64,000 nt of DNA from Staphylococcus pettenkoferi (GTDB lineage: Bacteria > Bacillota > Bacilli > Staphylococcales > Staphylococcaceae), in NCBI RefSeq assembly GCF_002902685.1, contig NZ_PPRN01000064.1:60279-124278 (forward strand). The letters run 5' to 3'. The translations under genes and the position numbers were made by a program. Below the pieces are notes generated by a model, which saw only the letters and a list, made by a program, of their open reading frames with translations, was not told where the DNA came from and did no database searches. Below, piece by piece: positions 9,092 through 18,171 of the stretch (positions within the stretch are counted from its first letter, which is position 1; each line of letters begins with the position of its first letter).

Positions 9092-10014
9092 ATATCCCTG
9101 TAATTCACGCCTTCTAGGAAATAGGGATGTGCAAGTGATTTAATACGTTCCATGATGCGTGCCCCTTTGGTTGCTTCCGCGCCTTGACGTGTGAGTGAGA
9201 AGTGATGTTCAAGTTCTTTGAAATTCAAGTTTGAACTGAAGAACGTTGGCAATTCATGAACCATGCGATAATGAAGTAGTGGACCTATCACTTCATCACG
9301 TGCCCATGGTGTTGTTTCTTCTGCGCCGATATCATCTAAGAATAAGACATTGGCTTTCATGATTTGATTAAGTCGTTTTTCAAAACTGTTATCATTAAAA
9401 CCACTCTTTAACGTGCGAATAAATTCTGGTAGATAGACCATGGTGGAAGGAATATTCTCGCTCTTCAATTGGTTCGCCATTGCACCAAGGATAAATGATT
9501 TACCTGTACCGAAAGGACCATATAAATATAATCCCTTCAAGTACTCTGTCTCTCCACTCTTAATACGTTTACAAATATCATTTGCAGCCATGGCAACATC
9601 AAGACGATCACGACGATTCGTATAGATATCTTTCAACTCAGCATCTAAAGTCGCACGTTGCATATGATGGGAAGTGATTAAATGCGCTTTGAACTTCGCC
9701 TCATCATGTTTAATCTTACAAGGACATGGAAGGTATTTAATCTTGAAATGACCATTCTCAATATAGAGTTCTGGTACATGCCCTTTAACGAAGTTCGGAC
9801 AATCTTCAAATGCATGGCCATCATAATGTTTCTGTTGGTCTTTATATTCTTGAAGAATATTTAAATCTCTAACAATCATAGAATTAGTGATTTCTGAGCG
9901 GTGAGCTTCAAGAAAAGCTTTGACATCAGGGTCTTTAATGACGTCTCTCTTAATCTTTTCAAGTCGTTGATTTAAATCTTTCGAATTCCCTAATATATCA
10001 TTTAAACTCTTCAT
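9088..10014 (-). CDS. dnaI: Primosomal protein DnaI, helicase loader
   Basis: This 308-residue AAA+ protein has a Walker A motif GPFGTGKS at residues 166-173 and the Walker B segment VLFLDDIGAEE. The N-terminal part contains a Cys/His cluster (ENGHFKIKYLPCPCKIKH) typical of the DnaI zinc-binding domain. DnaI loads the replicative helicase DnaC during primosome assembly. It overlaps dnaB by 4 bases and is the last gene of nrdR-dnaB-dnaI, which implies translational coupling. Confidence 0.95.
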   Translation of the reverse strand: MKSLNDILGNSKDLNQRLEKIKRDVIKDPDVKAFLEAHRSEITNSMIVRDLNILQEYKDQQKHYDGHAFEDCPNFVKGHVPELYIENGHFKIKYLPCPCKIKHDEAKFKAHLITSHHMQRATLDAELKDIYTNRRDRLDVAMAANDICKRIKSGETEYLKGLYLYGPFGTGKSFILGAMANQLKSENIPSTMVYLPEFIRTLKSGFNDNSFEKRLNQIMKANVLFLDDIGAEETTPWARDEVIGPLLHYRMVHELPTFFSSNLNFKELEHHFSLTRQGAEATKGARIMERIKSLAHPYFLEGVNYRDI

Positions 10015-11429
10015 TCTTTCTTACCTCCATTCCATGTCTGTTGTAAGTCTTGAAGGAATGCTTGACGTTCCTTTTCAAACTGTTCATCGTGTTCTTCATC
10101 GGATGAGTCCTCTTTTTGTTGCGCACGTTGCTCACGATTTTTCAGCCATTCAGGCGTTAACTCTCGTGAATAAGGTTGATATTGTGGACGATAACTTCTT
10201 TGGGGTTGTGCTTTTTTCTCTTTCTTCTTTGATTCTTGCTGCATGGTTTGTTGATAAGCCTGTTTAGCAGTGGTATACCCCTTTTTCTTCCAATTCGAAG
10301 CTATTTCCATAATATAATTCTTCGGCAACTTCATGTCTTCTTTCAGCATGACATATTGCAAGAGGATGTTGATTACGCCGAAAGAAAGCTTTTCACGTTC
10401 TACCAATTCTTCAACTATTCGTTTCTGATGATCAGTCGGCTCTGACTCTGACCACGACGCTAACATTTCAATAGGACTCGTGTTATCGAGCAGTTCTAAC
10501 CAACTATCTGACCCTGGTTTAAGTTCGTCTTCTTCATTTTTTGCTACGTCGTTAGCCGTTCCTTGCACCTGTGTGTTGGCTTGTGAAGGCTGTTTAACTT
10601 GAATGTTAGGAAGTTGCTGATCATGTTCCATCAAGTAATACGTCCGCGCGTGCTTTCTCAACTCTTCGAAAGAGAGTTCTTGGTCGCTTGTAAGTGATTT
10701 TAATATAATACTCTTCATCGCTTCAGGCGTCAGTCCATATAGTGTTGCGAGCTGCGTAATGAGTTGTTTCGTCTGACTGCCTATAATTTTACTACTGATA
10801 AAATGCGATTGTAGTAAATCATACAACGCTTCAAAGTCAAATTCGACGTCTGACAAATTAAGTCCTTGATATGTTTGTTCTTCTGTCACTTGAATGTCTG
10901 TGTCAGGCACGCGTTGATGCGGAATATTAAATACATCAGTATATTTACGAGTAATTTCCGTAAACTGGCTCAAGTCAACTTGCGCCTTAGAAGATGCAAA
11001 GAAACGCTTTAATTGATGGTAACGTTTATGCCCAACTTCACTATATAGAAAGACAGATAACATCGGATCATCAAAGAACTGTTTGCCTGTTGGTGGCTGA
11101 ATGAGTTCATAGATAAAATGCGAATGTGCCGTATCATGATGCACATATGTCTTCACTAGTCCTATCGCTTCAAGTACATCCATTTGCTTGCGAAATTCTA
11201 ATAAATTAATCTTGAGTTCACTCATAATCGTATAATGTGTCAGCTCAGATTGCGACGCTTGCCCACTAAACTGATCTAAATAAATGTATAAACCCGTACT
11301 ACTAGAGCCTATGAGAGGTGTGAAGAGTCGGTTAAGAATATCCATATGATTACTATGAAATTGAAATTGGCGTAGGATTTGAAAGTCATCTTTAGCTCTT
11401 AAACCATAATCTTTAGACTTTAAATTCAT
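10011..11429 (-). CDS. dnaB: Replication initiation and membrane-attachment protein DnaB
   Basis: The 472-residue product matches the Gram-positive primosomal DnaB. It has an N-terminal winged-helix region (about 20-130) and a DnaB/DnaD-type C-terminal domain (about 320-390, PIEMLASW and [11 protein letters not shown]). A charged, Gln-rich tail ends the protein. This is not the helicase called DnaB in E. coli. It helps DnaI and DnaD load the helicase at oriC and at restart sites. It overlaps both neighbours by 4 bases (ATGA junctions). Confidence 0.93.
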   Translation of the reverse strand: MNLKSKDYGLRAKDDFQILRQFQFHSNHMDILNRLFTPLIGSSSTGLYIYLDQFSGQASQSELTHYTIMSELKINLLEFRKQMDVLEAIGLVKTYVHHDTAHSHFIYELIQPPTGKQFFDDPMLSVFLYSEVGHKRYHQLKRFFASSKAQVDLSQFTEITRKYTDVFNIPHQRVPDTDIQVTEEQTYQGLNLSDVEFDFEALYDLLQSHFISSKIIGSQTKQLITQLATLYGLTPEAMKSIILKSLTSDQELSFEELRKHARTYYLMEHDQQLPNIQVKQPSQANTQVQGTANDVAKNEEDELKPGSDSWLELLDNTSPIEMLASWSESEPTDHQKRIVEELVEREKLSFGVINILLQYVMLKEDMKLPKNYIMEIASNWKKKGYTTAKQAYQQTMQQESKKKEKKAQPQRSYRPQYQPYSRELTPEWLKNREQRAQQKEDSSDEEHDEQFEKERQAFLQDLQQTWNGGKKE

Positions 11430-11899
11430 TCATCGTCACTCCGCTCATCTTTCGACAAGATACCTTGCATAGAAGCTAACAATTGATCGACATCCTTAAA
11501 TTCTTTGTATACTGAAGCAAAGCGTACATACGATACCTGATCGACATGCATGAGTTGGTTCATCACATGTTCACCGATTTCTCTAGAAGAAATTTCTGCA
11601 TGACCATCGTGTCTTAACTTCCATTCTACATGGTTGGTAATTTCCTCAAGTTGTTGGTAACCAACGGGTCGTTTTTCACAAGAACGTACTAATCCATTTA
11701 AGATCTTTTCGCGTAGAAATTGTTCTCTTGTTCCATCTTTCTTCACGACGATGAGTGGTCGTTTCTCGATATGTTCAAACGTCGTAAATCTCGTACCACA
11801 GTTCTCACATTCTCTACGACGACGTATCGCGTTGACATCGTCCGCATGACGTGAATCAACGACGCGAGAATTGGTCGCACTACATTTAGGACACTTCAT
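11426..11899 (-). CDS. nrdR: Transcriptional repressor NrdR
   Basis: The 157-residue protein starts with the zinc ribbon [17 protein letters not shown], with the second Cys pair in [13 protein letters not shown] nucleotide-sensing ATP-cone domain follows (about residues 49-139, [16 protein letters not shown]). NrdR represses ribonucleotide reductase genes when dATP is abundant. Being first in an operon with dnaB and dnaI links nucleotide supply to replication start, an arrangement known in Staphylococcus and Bacillus relatives. Confidence 0.96.
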   Translation of the reverse strand: MKCPKCSATNSRVVDSRHADDVNAIRRRRECENCGTRFTTFEHIEKRPLIVVKKDGTREQFLREKILNGLVRSCEKRPVGYQQLEEITNHVEWKLRHDGHAEISSREIGEHVMNQLMHVDQVSYVRFASVYKEFKDVDQLLASMQGILSKDERSDDE

Positions 11900-11933
11900 C
11901 GATATTCATCCTCTCTTCTAGATTATACATTAT

Positions 11934-11962
11934 TATACTATAAATAATTATGAGACTAAAGA
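11934..11962 (-). promoter_or_regulatory. Promoter of nrdR-dnaB-dnaI
   Basis: TTTAGT (11962-11957) and a perfect TATAAT (11939-11934) are spaced by 17 bases on the minus strand. Another TATAAT-like sequence lies slightly downstream. The transcript would begin close to the nrdR ribosome site. Confidence 0.6.
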
Positions 11963-12057
11963 AAGGCCTACGACGATGCTTTGAATCAACAGAGTGAAGC
12001 TGTGAAAGGCGATTTATTCTTGAGTTGCTACGCTCCTCAGTCATTTTACCTTAGATA

Positions 12058-12103
12058 ATAAAAAGGCTTGCCTCGTGAGACGAATCTCAATCCGAGACAA
12101 ACC
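12058..12103 (-). terminator. Intrinsic terminator after gapB
   Basis: AAGGTTTGTCTCG pairs, with some G-U pairs, with CGAGGCAAGCCTT on the minus strand, followed by TTTTTATT. The 310-base gap from 11900 to 12209 holds only this terminator and the nrdR promoter; I see no gene in the rest. Confidence 0.8.
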
Positions 12104-12209
12104 TTCATTCAATTTATTGTATCAATCACACTTATAACTTATTGGTAACCTACCCTACTGGTTAAATATATTAATAATAAAATATGTTCAATTACTGACT
12201 TAACTTTAA

Positions 12210-13208
12210 TTAAAGCGCTTGGCCAATTTGTTCAGCAATGTCTACAACACGGTTTGAATAACCCCATTCGTTGTCGTACCAAGCGATGACTTTCACTTTA
12301 CGAGGACCCATTTGCATAGTGCTTGGTGTATCAACAATTGCTGAATGTGGATTTGTATTAAAGTCTGAAGAAACGAGTGGTGCATCTTCTGTTGCAAGCA
12401 CGCCACCTAAATCGTTGTCTTTAAATGCTTGGTTGACTTCATCTACTGTGACATCTTTGTTTAAGTCTACAACTAAGTCAACGAGTGACACGTTCTTAGT
12501 TGGTACACGTAAAGCCATACCATGTAATTTACCTTCAAGTTCAGGTAACACTTCTTTCAATGCTTTCGCAGCACCAGTTGAAGTTGGGATGATACTCTCA
12601 TTGCATGAACGTGCACGTCTTAAGTCTTTATGAGGATTGTCGATGTTCTTCTGATCATTAGTGATCGCGTGAACTGTAGTCATTAAACCATTATCGATGC
12701 CGAATTGGTCGTTAAGTACTTTCGCAACTGGACCGATACAGTTAGTTGTACATGAAGCGTTACTAAAGATATCGTATTCGTTGACGTCTAAGTCGCTATC
12801 GTTAACACCTTTAACGAGCATTTGAACATGGCCGCCTTTAGAAGGACCAGTAAGTAAGACTTTTTTAGCGCCAGCATCAATATGTGCTTGAGCTTTATCA
12901 CCATGGTTAAATACACCAGTTGCTTCAATAACAATGTCAATGTTGAGATCTTTCCAAGGCAAGTTAGCTGGATTACGGTCAGCAAGTAATTTGATTTCAT
13001 GACCTTCTACTTTAATACCATTATCTGTCGCTTCGACATCTAAATCAAACTTACCGTGAGTCGTATCATGTTTGATTAAATGCGCAATAGTTTCAGCTGG
13101 GTAGCTCGCGTTGATTGCGACTACGTTTAAATCATCATTTTTTAATGCGATTCTTAGCACCATTCTGCCAATTCTACCCATACCATTAATTGCAATATTT
13201 GTCGACAT
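12210..13208 (-). CDS. gapB: Glyceraldehyde-3-phosphate dehydrogenase, gluconeogenic type
   Basis: The enzyme (332 residues) has the Rossmann start INGMGRIGRMVLR and the catalytic segment ASCTTNC with nucleophile C153. The conserved WYDNEWGYSNR is near the end. I call it GapB and not glycolytic GapA for three reasons: it is a single gene next to coaE and nrdR, as in S. aureus; it is not in a cggR-gapA-pgk-tpi operon; and its promoter has CcpN-like sites. GapB normally uses NADP and runs towards gluconeogenesis. Cofactor preference is not proved from sequence. Confidence 0.92.
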   Translation of the reverse strand: MSTNIAINGMGRIGRMVLRIALKNDDLNVVAINASYPAETIAHLIKHDTTHGKFDLDVEATDNGIKVEGHEIKLLADRNPANLPWKDLNIDIVIEATGVFNHGDKAQAHIDAGAKKVLLTGPSKGGHVQMLVKGVNDSDLDVNEYDIFSNASCTTNCIGPVAKVLNDQFGIDNGLMTTVHAITNDQKNIDNPHKDLRRARSCNESIIPTSTGAAKALKEVLPELEGKLHGMALRVPTKNVSLVDLVVDLNKDVTVDEVNQAFKDNDLGGVLATEDAPLVSSDFNTNPHSAIVDTPSTMQMGPRKVKVIAWYDNEWGYSNRVVDIAEQIGQAL

Positions 13209-13230
13209 AAAAAAAGCACCCCTCGAATTA

Positions 13231-13288
13231 TGTGTTATACTTTATGACATTAGTATAACATAAAGTTACTGATTTGAAAGCGGTTTCT
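13231..13288 (-). promoter_or_regulatory. gapB promoter with CcpN-like operator pair and a cre-like site
   Basis: Two 11-base elements face each other: TATGTTATACT (13262-13252, minus) and TGTGTTATACT (13231-13241, plus), 10 bases apart. Both fit the Bacillus CcpN consensus TRTGHYATAYW. The first contains the -10 box TATACT (13257-13252), with a weak -35 (CTTTCA, 13280-13275). Overlapping the -35 is TTGAAAGCGGTTTCT (13274-13288), one mismatch from the CcpA cre consensus. Both sites would allow repression during growth on glucose. CcpN control of gapB is known in B. subtilis; here it is inferred. Confidence 0.65.
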
Positions 13289-13489
13289 AAAAACTTTATG
13301 AAAAAGCTTACATAGACGTGTCGGCTGAGGTCTGTAAATTAGGGAACAACCATATAGCACTATCATCTTTCAATACATATTCAATTAGTAACTTAATTAC
13401 ATTTATATCCCAACCACGGTATTTTCTACGCATGCCCCCCCTATTTTACTACCGAGATGAGAGGCACTCACACTCTCCACTTTTTAACA

Positions 13490-13535
13490 AAAAATAGCTA
13501 TAGAAACGCCTCATAATTTGCGATTTCTATAGCTA
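13490..13535 (-). terminator. Intrinsic terminator after coaE
   Basis: TAGCTATAGAAATCGC (13535-13520) pairs with GCGTTTCTATAGCTA (13509-13495), followed by six T residues on the minus strand. Between this terminator and the gapB promoter region (13289-13489) I see no gene or clear site. Confidence 0.85.
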
Positions 13536-13629
13536 ATTCGCATATGTTCAACTATCACATATCCGATGCAAAAGAGAACATTATTCTTTTATTCAATTCT
13601 ATTCATAGACGTGCGATTTCACAATAAAC

Positions 13630-14259
13630 TTACGCTTCATCCTCGTCATCTTCAAGTGTTTGATTAATATACCCTTCATCGAGTAGCAAGCGTTCAAGAT
13701 TCTGCTTTAACTCTAATTTGCTATCACGGTTATCGATAACGTGATCAGCCATACGACGTTTCTTATCGATTGAAATTTGGCTATAAATTCTAGCCTTGGC
13801 ATCATCAGCAGAAAGATCATTTCTTTCCATAAGACGATCGATTTGAATACTTTCAGAGGTGTAGACTAACCACACTTCATCCACTGTATCCTGCAGTTCA
13901 TTTTCAAATAACAAAGGAATATCCATGATCACATTGTGACCTTGCGCCACATATTCCGCTTTCTTTTTATCCATAATTTCACGCACGATGGGGTGAATAA
14001 TATTATTGAGTTCAACTCTCTTCTCAGGTTGCTTAAAAACAATGTCGCCCACATAAGAACGGTCCATCTCACCCTCTTCTGTGATCGCGTCATCACCAAA
14101 GGCTTCGCGGACTTGTTCTAAACCATGTGAACCTTTCGCGACTGCTTGTCTTGCAGCGATATCAGCATCGACAATCTTGAAACCGTGAGCTGATAGTAGT
14201 TCTGAAACGGTAGATTTGCCTGTCGCAATTCCACCTGTGAGTCCAATTACTTTAGGCAT
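13630..14259 (-). CDS. coaE: Dephospho-CoA kinase
   Basis: This 209-residue P-loop kinase starts [17 protein letters not shown], with the Walker A motif at about residues 8-17. It has the family motifs VDADIAAR and DIPLLFEN. It carries out the last step of coenzyme A synthesis, phosphorylating the ribose 3'-OH of dephospho-CoA. It follows mutM by 15 bases in a polA-mutM-coaE operon, as in other staphylococci. The acidic tail (LEDDEDEA) is unremarkable. Confidence 0.96.
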   Translation of the reverse strand: MPKVIGLTGGIATGKSTVSELLSAHGFKIVDADIAARQAVAKGSHGLEQVREAFGDDAITEEGEMDRSYVGDIVFKQPEKRVELNNIIHPIVREIMDKKKAEYVAQGHNVIMDIPLLFENELQDTVDEVWLVYTSESIQIDRLMERNDLSADDAKARIYSQISIDKKRRMADHVIDNRDSKLELKQNLERLLLDEGYINQTLEDDEDEA

Positions 14260-14274
14260 ACTTTCCCTCTTTCT

Positions 14275-15147
14275 TTAACTTTGACATTCTGGGCAGAAAT
14301 GACTATTTCTAGTCGCAATAACCTGCCTTTCGATAGGCGTTCCGCAAACTTTACATGTGTCTTGCTTATAGACATTTAAGCGGTTCTGCATTTCACCACG
14401 CCGACCATCGGAATGAACATAATCGGAAATGCTTGTCCCACCATAGCGGATTCCTTCTTCTAATACTTCTCTGATATAATAGAATAATAATTTGCGTTCT
14501 TGCATCGTGAGACTATTGGCTTTGCGAGCAGGATGAATACCAGCACGGAAGAGCGCTTCACATGCATAGATATTGCCGCATCCAGCAATCACACGATGAT
14601 CAAGAATCATAGCTTTAATAGGCTTTTTAAGAAATTTTCTTTCATTAAAATAAGAAAGATAATGTTGTAACGCTTCATCTTTAAACGGTTCTGGTGCAAT
14701 TTCTAACAAAGGTGGATAGGCTGCTAATTCTGGAATGTTGCGTATTTCACCGAATCGACGAATATCCGAATACACTAACATCTTGTCATTATCTAACTGA
14801 AAGATGACGTGCCAGTGTTTACGATAATTATGATTACCTATATCATCCAATTCGTTAACTACGAAGTACCCTCCTGTCATACCGAGATGACTTACCATGA
14901 TACGTGTCTCGTCACCCTGTTGTAGATGAAAGTAAATATACTTACTACGACGTTCAATATGATTTATGGTATAACCCTCTGTAAACGTTTTAAAGGTATC
15001 TAGTTCCAATCCTTTAACAATCGTTTCACGCTGATTTCTTTTACCTAGCTTAACTTGTTCTGAAAACCGTACCTCTTGAATCGTAGTACCTTCTACACCA
15101 GGCGCGATACCTCGCTTCACATGTTCGACTTCTGGTAACTCTGGCAT
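14275..15147 (-). CDS. mutM: Formamidopyrimidine-DNA glycosylase (Fpg/MutM)
   Basis: The 290-residue protein begins MPELPEVEHV; after removal of Met the N-terminal Pro is the catalytic nucleophile and E3 assists. The C-terminal zinc finger is complete, with CKVCG and a second pair in FCPEC. The helix-two-turn-helix region reads AGCGNIYACEALF. It removes 8-oxoguanine and ring-opened purines and nicks the abasic site. It lies 15 bases after polA, so base excision and gap filling are coexpressed. Confidence 0.97.
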   Translation of the reverse strand: MPELPEVEHVKRGIAPGVEGTTIQEVRFSEQVKLGKRNQRETIVKGLELDTFKTFTEGYTINHIERRSKYIYFHLQQGDETRIMVSHLGMTGGYFVVNELDDIGNHNYRKHWHVIFQLDNDKMLVYSDIRRFGEIRNIPELAAYPPLLEIAPEPFKDEALQHYLSYFNERKFLKKPIKAMILDHRVIAGCGNIYACEALFRAGIHPARKANSLTMQERKLLFYYIREVLEEGIRYGGTSISDYVHSDGRRGEMQNRLNVYKQDTCKVCGTPIERQVIATRNSHFCPECQS

Positions 15148-15162
15148 ATGCTCACCTTCTTT

Positions 15163-17793
15163 CTACTTCGCATCATACCAAGTTGCACCATAACTAGATT
15201 CAACCTTTAATGGTACATCGAGCTCTAATGCATGTTCCATAATATCAATAACAAATTCACTAAACGCATCTACTTCGTCCTTTGGAATCTCAAAGATGAG
15301 TTCGTCGTGAACTTGAAGCAATAACGTCGCATTAAAGTCACTATCTTGAATAGCGTTCGCGTAATTGACCATCGCGAGTTTGATAATATCTGCTGCACTA
15401 CCTTGAATCGGTGTATTCATTGCTGTACGTTCAGCGAAACTTCTCATATTAAAGTTGCGACTTGAAATATCTGGTAAATAACGGCGACGGTGTAGCAATG
15501 TCTCAACATACCCGTTCGCTTTAGCTTCTTTTTTAATATTATGCATATATTCTTTCACGCCTGGGAAGCTATCTAAATAATCATCGATAAATTGCTTCGC
15601 TTGTTTACGCGTAATACCTAGACTTTGGCTAAGACCATAGTCACTAATACCGTAAACGATACCAAAGTTAACTGCTTTCGCCTGACGACGCATTAAACTG
15701 TCGACCTCATCCGCTTCCACATTAAACACTTTCATAGCCGTAGCCGTATGCACATCATGATCGTGAATAAAGGCTTGTTTCATACTTTCATCACCTGTGA
15801 TATGTGCAAGTACGCGTAGTTCGATTTGTGAATAGTCGGCTGAGAAGATGACACTGTCCTCATGTGTCGGTTTGAATGCTTTACGTATACGCTTCCCTTC
15901 TTCTAAACGTACAGGAATATTTTGCAAGTTAGGATCTACAGATGAGAGACGACCTGTTTGAGCAAGTGTTTGGTTAAAACGCGTATGGATACGTTGATCT
16001 TTACTAATCATCTTTTGTAAGCCTTCAACATAAGTTGATTGAAGTTTCGCAAGCTGACGATAATCAAGAATGTAGTCGATAATTGGGTGTTCACCTTGGA
16101 GTTGTTCAAGCACATCTACAGCTGTTGAGTAACCCGTCTTCGTCTTCTTGATCACAGGGAGTTCAAGTTTTTCGAAGAGTACTACACCCAATTGCTTAGG
16201 TGAATTCACATTAAATTCTTCACCAGCCGCATCATAAATTTGTTGAACTAAAACGTCAAGTTTCTCTTTAATTTCTTGCTCCATCTCTTCTAAGTCAGAC
16301 CGATCAGTATAAACGCCTGTTTCCTCCATTTCACTAAGGATGCGAGCAAGTGGCAACTCTATATCATTAAGTAATTCACATTGTTGATGCGCTCTTAACT
16401 GATCAATCATTTCTGGCTTACTTTCTGAAATACTGTGAACAATCTTTCCTACGTAGTCGTTCAGAACATCATCTTCAGGCACCGCACGTTTCTTACCTTT
16501 GCCATAAACCTGTATCTCTGAAGGTACGTAATATTGGTCATAATGCTCAACAACAGACTTCACATCACTAATAGAACGTGATGGGTCGATAATGTAACTT
16601 GCTAGCATAGCATCAAATCGGATGCCTTCAATCTGAATATCCAATCGGTGTGCAACGACATAGGTCTTCTTAGCGTCATAAACCACTTTCTCAGTATTCG
16701 GATCTTCCAACCATTTAACTAGAGCATCATGCGCCGCAACTTCTTGAGCATCGACCACTACATGTTGATCTTGCGCATAAATACCAAATTTAAGCATATC
16801 ATCTTTCAAATAATTGCTGCCATCAATTTCGAAATGGATGGTAGCTGAGGCAAGTTGAGTAAAATCAATAGCGTTTAACAAAGTTTGAACTTCAATATCT
16901 AATTCTGTATCTCCACTATCAACAGATTCAACATCTAAATTGTTAAGGAGCTGATTAAATTCCAATTTCTTGAACAATTCTATTTTATCTTGTTCATCAA
17001 TGGATTCTGGAAGTTGTGTATCTTTCAAGTTAACTTCGAGTGGACTATTTACATTAATTGTCGCTAACTGTTTACTCATCAACGCATCAGCTTTACCATT
17101 CTCAAGCTTTTCTTTTAACTTTTTACCTGATACATCATCAATGTGTTCATAAACACCTTCAACAGACTCAAATTGATTTAATAACTTCAATGCTGTCTTC
17201 TCACCTACACCTGCCACACCAGGAATGTTGTCTGAAGTATCGCCCATCAGACCCTTCATATCAATAATTTGTTTAGGTTGAATGCCGTTGTATTTCTCCG
17301 CGATAAACTCAGGCGTATAATGATCGACGTCAGTAACACCTTTCTTCGTGTAGTAAATCGTCACACGATCTGTCGCAAGTTGGGTGAGATCTCGGTCACC
17401 GGTAATGATGATGGTATCTATGCCAGCTTGATCGGCTTCTTTACTCAACGTACCAATAATGTCATCGGCCTCGTAATTGTCAAGTTCGTAATGTTTGATT
17501 TGATACGCATCTAAAAGTTGTCGGATGTATGGGAACTGCTCACTTAATTCAGGAGGCGTCTTCTGTCTACCGCCTTTGTAATCACCATAGGTTTGATGTC
17601 TAAAAGTGGTCTTTCCGGCGTCAAATGCAACTAAGAAATGGTCCGGTTGCTCTTCTTTTAATATTTTCTCTAACAACATCGCGAAACCATAAATCGCATT
17701 CGTATGTATGCCGGCCTTATTCTGTAATAACGGTAAAGCATAGAAAGCACGGAAACTTAAACTATTGCCGTCTACTAAGACTAATTTACTCAA
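15163..17793 (-). CDS. polA: DNA polymerase I
   Basis: I start this 876-residue protein at TTG 17793 (LSKLVLVDGN), because GGAGG lies 8 bases upstream. The in-frame TTG five codons earlier overlaps that ribosome site. The 5'-3' exonuclease domain covers about 1-290, with NYEADDIIGTL and ITGDRDLTQL. A degenerate 3'-5' exonuclease-like domain follows (about 300-470). The polymerase domain has motif A DYSQIELR, motif B RRQAKAVNFGIVYG and motif C QVHDEL. It fills gaps in repair and removes RNA primers. First gene of polA-mutM-coaE. Confidence 0.96.
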   Translation of the reverse strand: MSKLVLVDGNSLSFRAFYALPLLQNKAGIHTNAIYGFAMLLEKILKEEQPDHFLVAFDAGKTTFRHQTYGDYKGGRQKTPPELSEQFPYIRQLLDAYQIKHYELDNYEADDIIGTLSKEADQAGIDTIIITGDRDLTQLATDRVTIYYTKKGVTDVDHYTPEFIAEKYNGIQPKQIIDMKGLMGDTSDNIPGVAGVGEKTALKLLNQFESVEGVYEHIDDVSGKKLKEKLENGKADALMSKQLATINVNSPLEVNLKDTQLPESIDEQDKIELFKKLEFNQLLNNLDVESVDSGDTELDIEVQTLLNAIDFTQLASATIHFEIDGSNYLKDDMLKFGIYAQDQHVVVDAQEVAAHDALVKWLEDPNTEKVVYDAKKTYVVAHRLDIQIEGIRFDAMLASYIIDPSRSISDVKSVVEHYDQYYVPSEIQVYGKGKKRAVPEDDVLNDYVGKIVHSISESKPEMIDQLRAHQQCELLNDIELPLARILSEMEETGVYTDRSDLEEMEQEIKEKLDVLVQQIYDAAGEEFNVNSPKQLGVVLFEKLELPVIKKTKTGYSTAVDVLEQLQGEHPIIDYILDYRQLAKLQSTYVEGLQKMISKDQRIHTRFNQTLAQTGRLSSVDPNLQNIPVRLEEGKRIRKAFKPTHEDSVIFSADYSQIELRVLAHITGDESMKQAFIHDHDVHTATAMKVFNVEADEVDSLMRRQAKAVNFGIVYGISDYGLSQSLGITRKQAKQFIDDYLDSFPGVKEYMHNIKKEAKANGYVETLLHRRRYLPDISSRNFNMRSFAERTAMNTPIQGSAADIIKLAMVNYANAIQDSDFNATLLLQVHDELIFEIPKDEVDAFSEFVIDIMEHALELDVPLKVESSYGATWYDAK

Positions 17794-17823
17794 TCTTGTA
17801 ACCTCCAACGTTCGTTTACTCCC

Positions 17824-17832
17824 ATTCTACCA
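17824..17832 (-). promoter_or_regulatory. Extended -10 promoter of polA
   Basis: TGGTAGAAT on the minus strand is an extended -10 element about 30 bases before the TTG start; the matching -35 (TTCGGG) is poor. The gap from 17794 to 18171 otherwise holds the phoPR terminator and no gene. Confidence 0.4.
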
Positions 17833-18024
17833 TAAACCGAAGTTCACCCGAACCTATAAGCAATAGATCAGTTGGAGGAGCGTGAGTTAAGGAAATACTT
17901 ATAAATATGACAAAGGGCTCTTTCAAGATAGGAAGCGGTACCGAATAAGAGGTATTGAAATTTCGCTTGGTAACAATAGCGGTTGTGAGATTGAATGCGT
18001 ATTTTGAAACATATTTATAATACA

Positions 18025-18065
18025 CAAAAGTGACAAGCATCCATTATTCTGAGATACTTGCCACT
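18025..18065 (-). terminator. Probable terminator after phoPR
   Basis: AGTGGCAAGTATC (18065-18053) pairs with GATGCTTGTCACT (18041-18029) through 13 pairs, two of them G-U, followed by a short TTTT on the minus strand. It is about 105 bases after the phoR stop codon. Confidence 0.55.
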
Positions 18066-18171
18066 CCAAAACAGGCTTAGAACCCGTCAGATAAATATTA
18101 ATTTTAACAGCTATACTCACCCTACTTTTACAAAAACAGTCCTCAAGTTCTGAATCAATAAAAGCCTTACC

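Noticed and set aside
12271..12633. 120-codon plus-strand frame opposite gapB
   Set aside because: Antisense shadow of a well-conserved enzyme gene, with no ribosome site.
17816..18120. Two short minus-strand frames between phoR and polA
   Set aside because: They overlap the phoPR terminator hairpin, lack ribosome sites and overlap each other.
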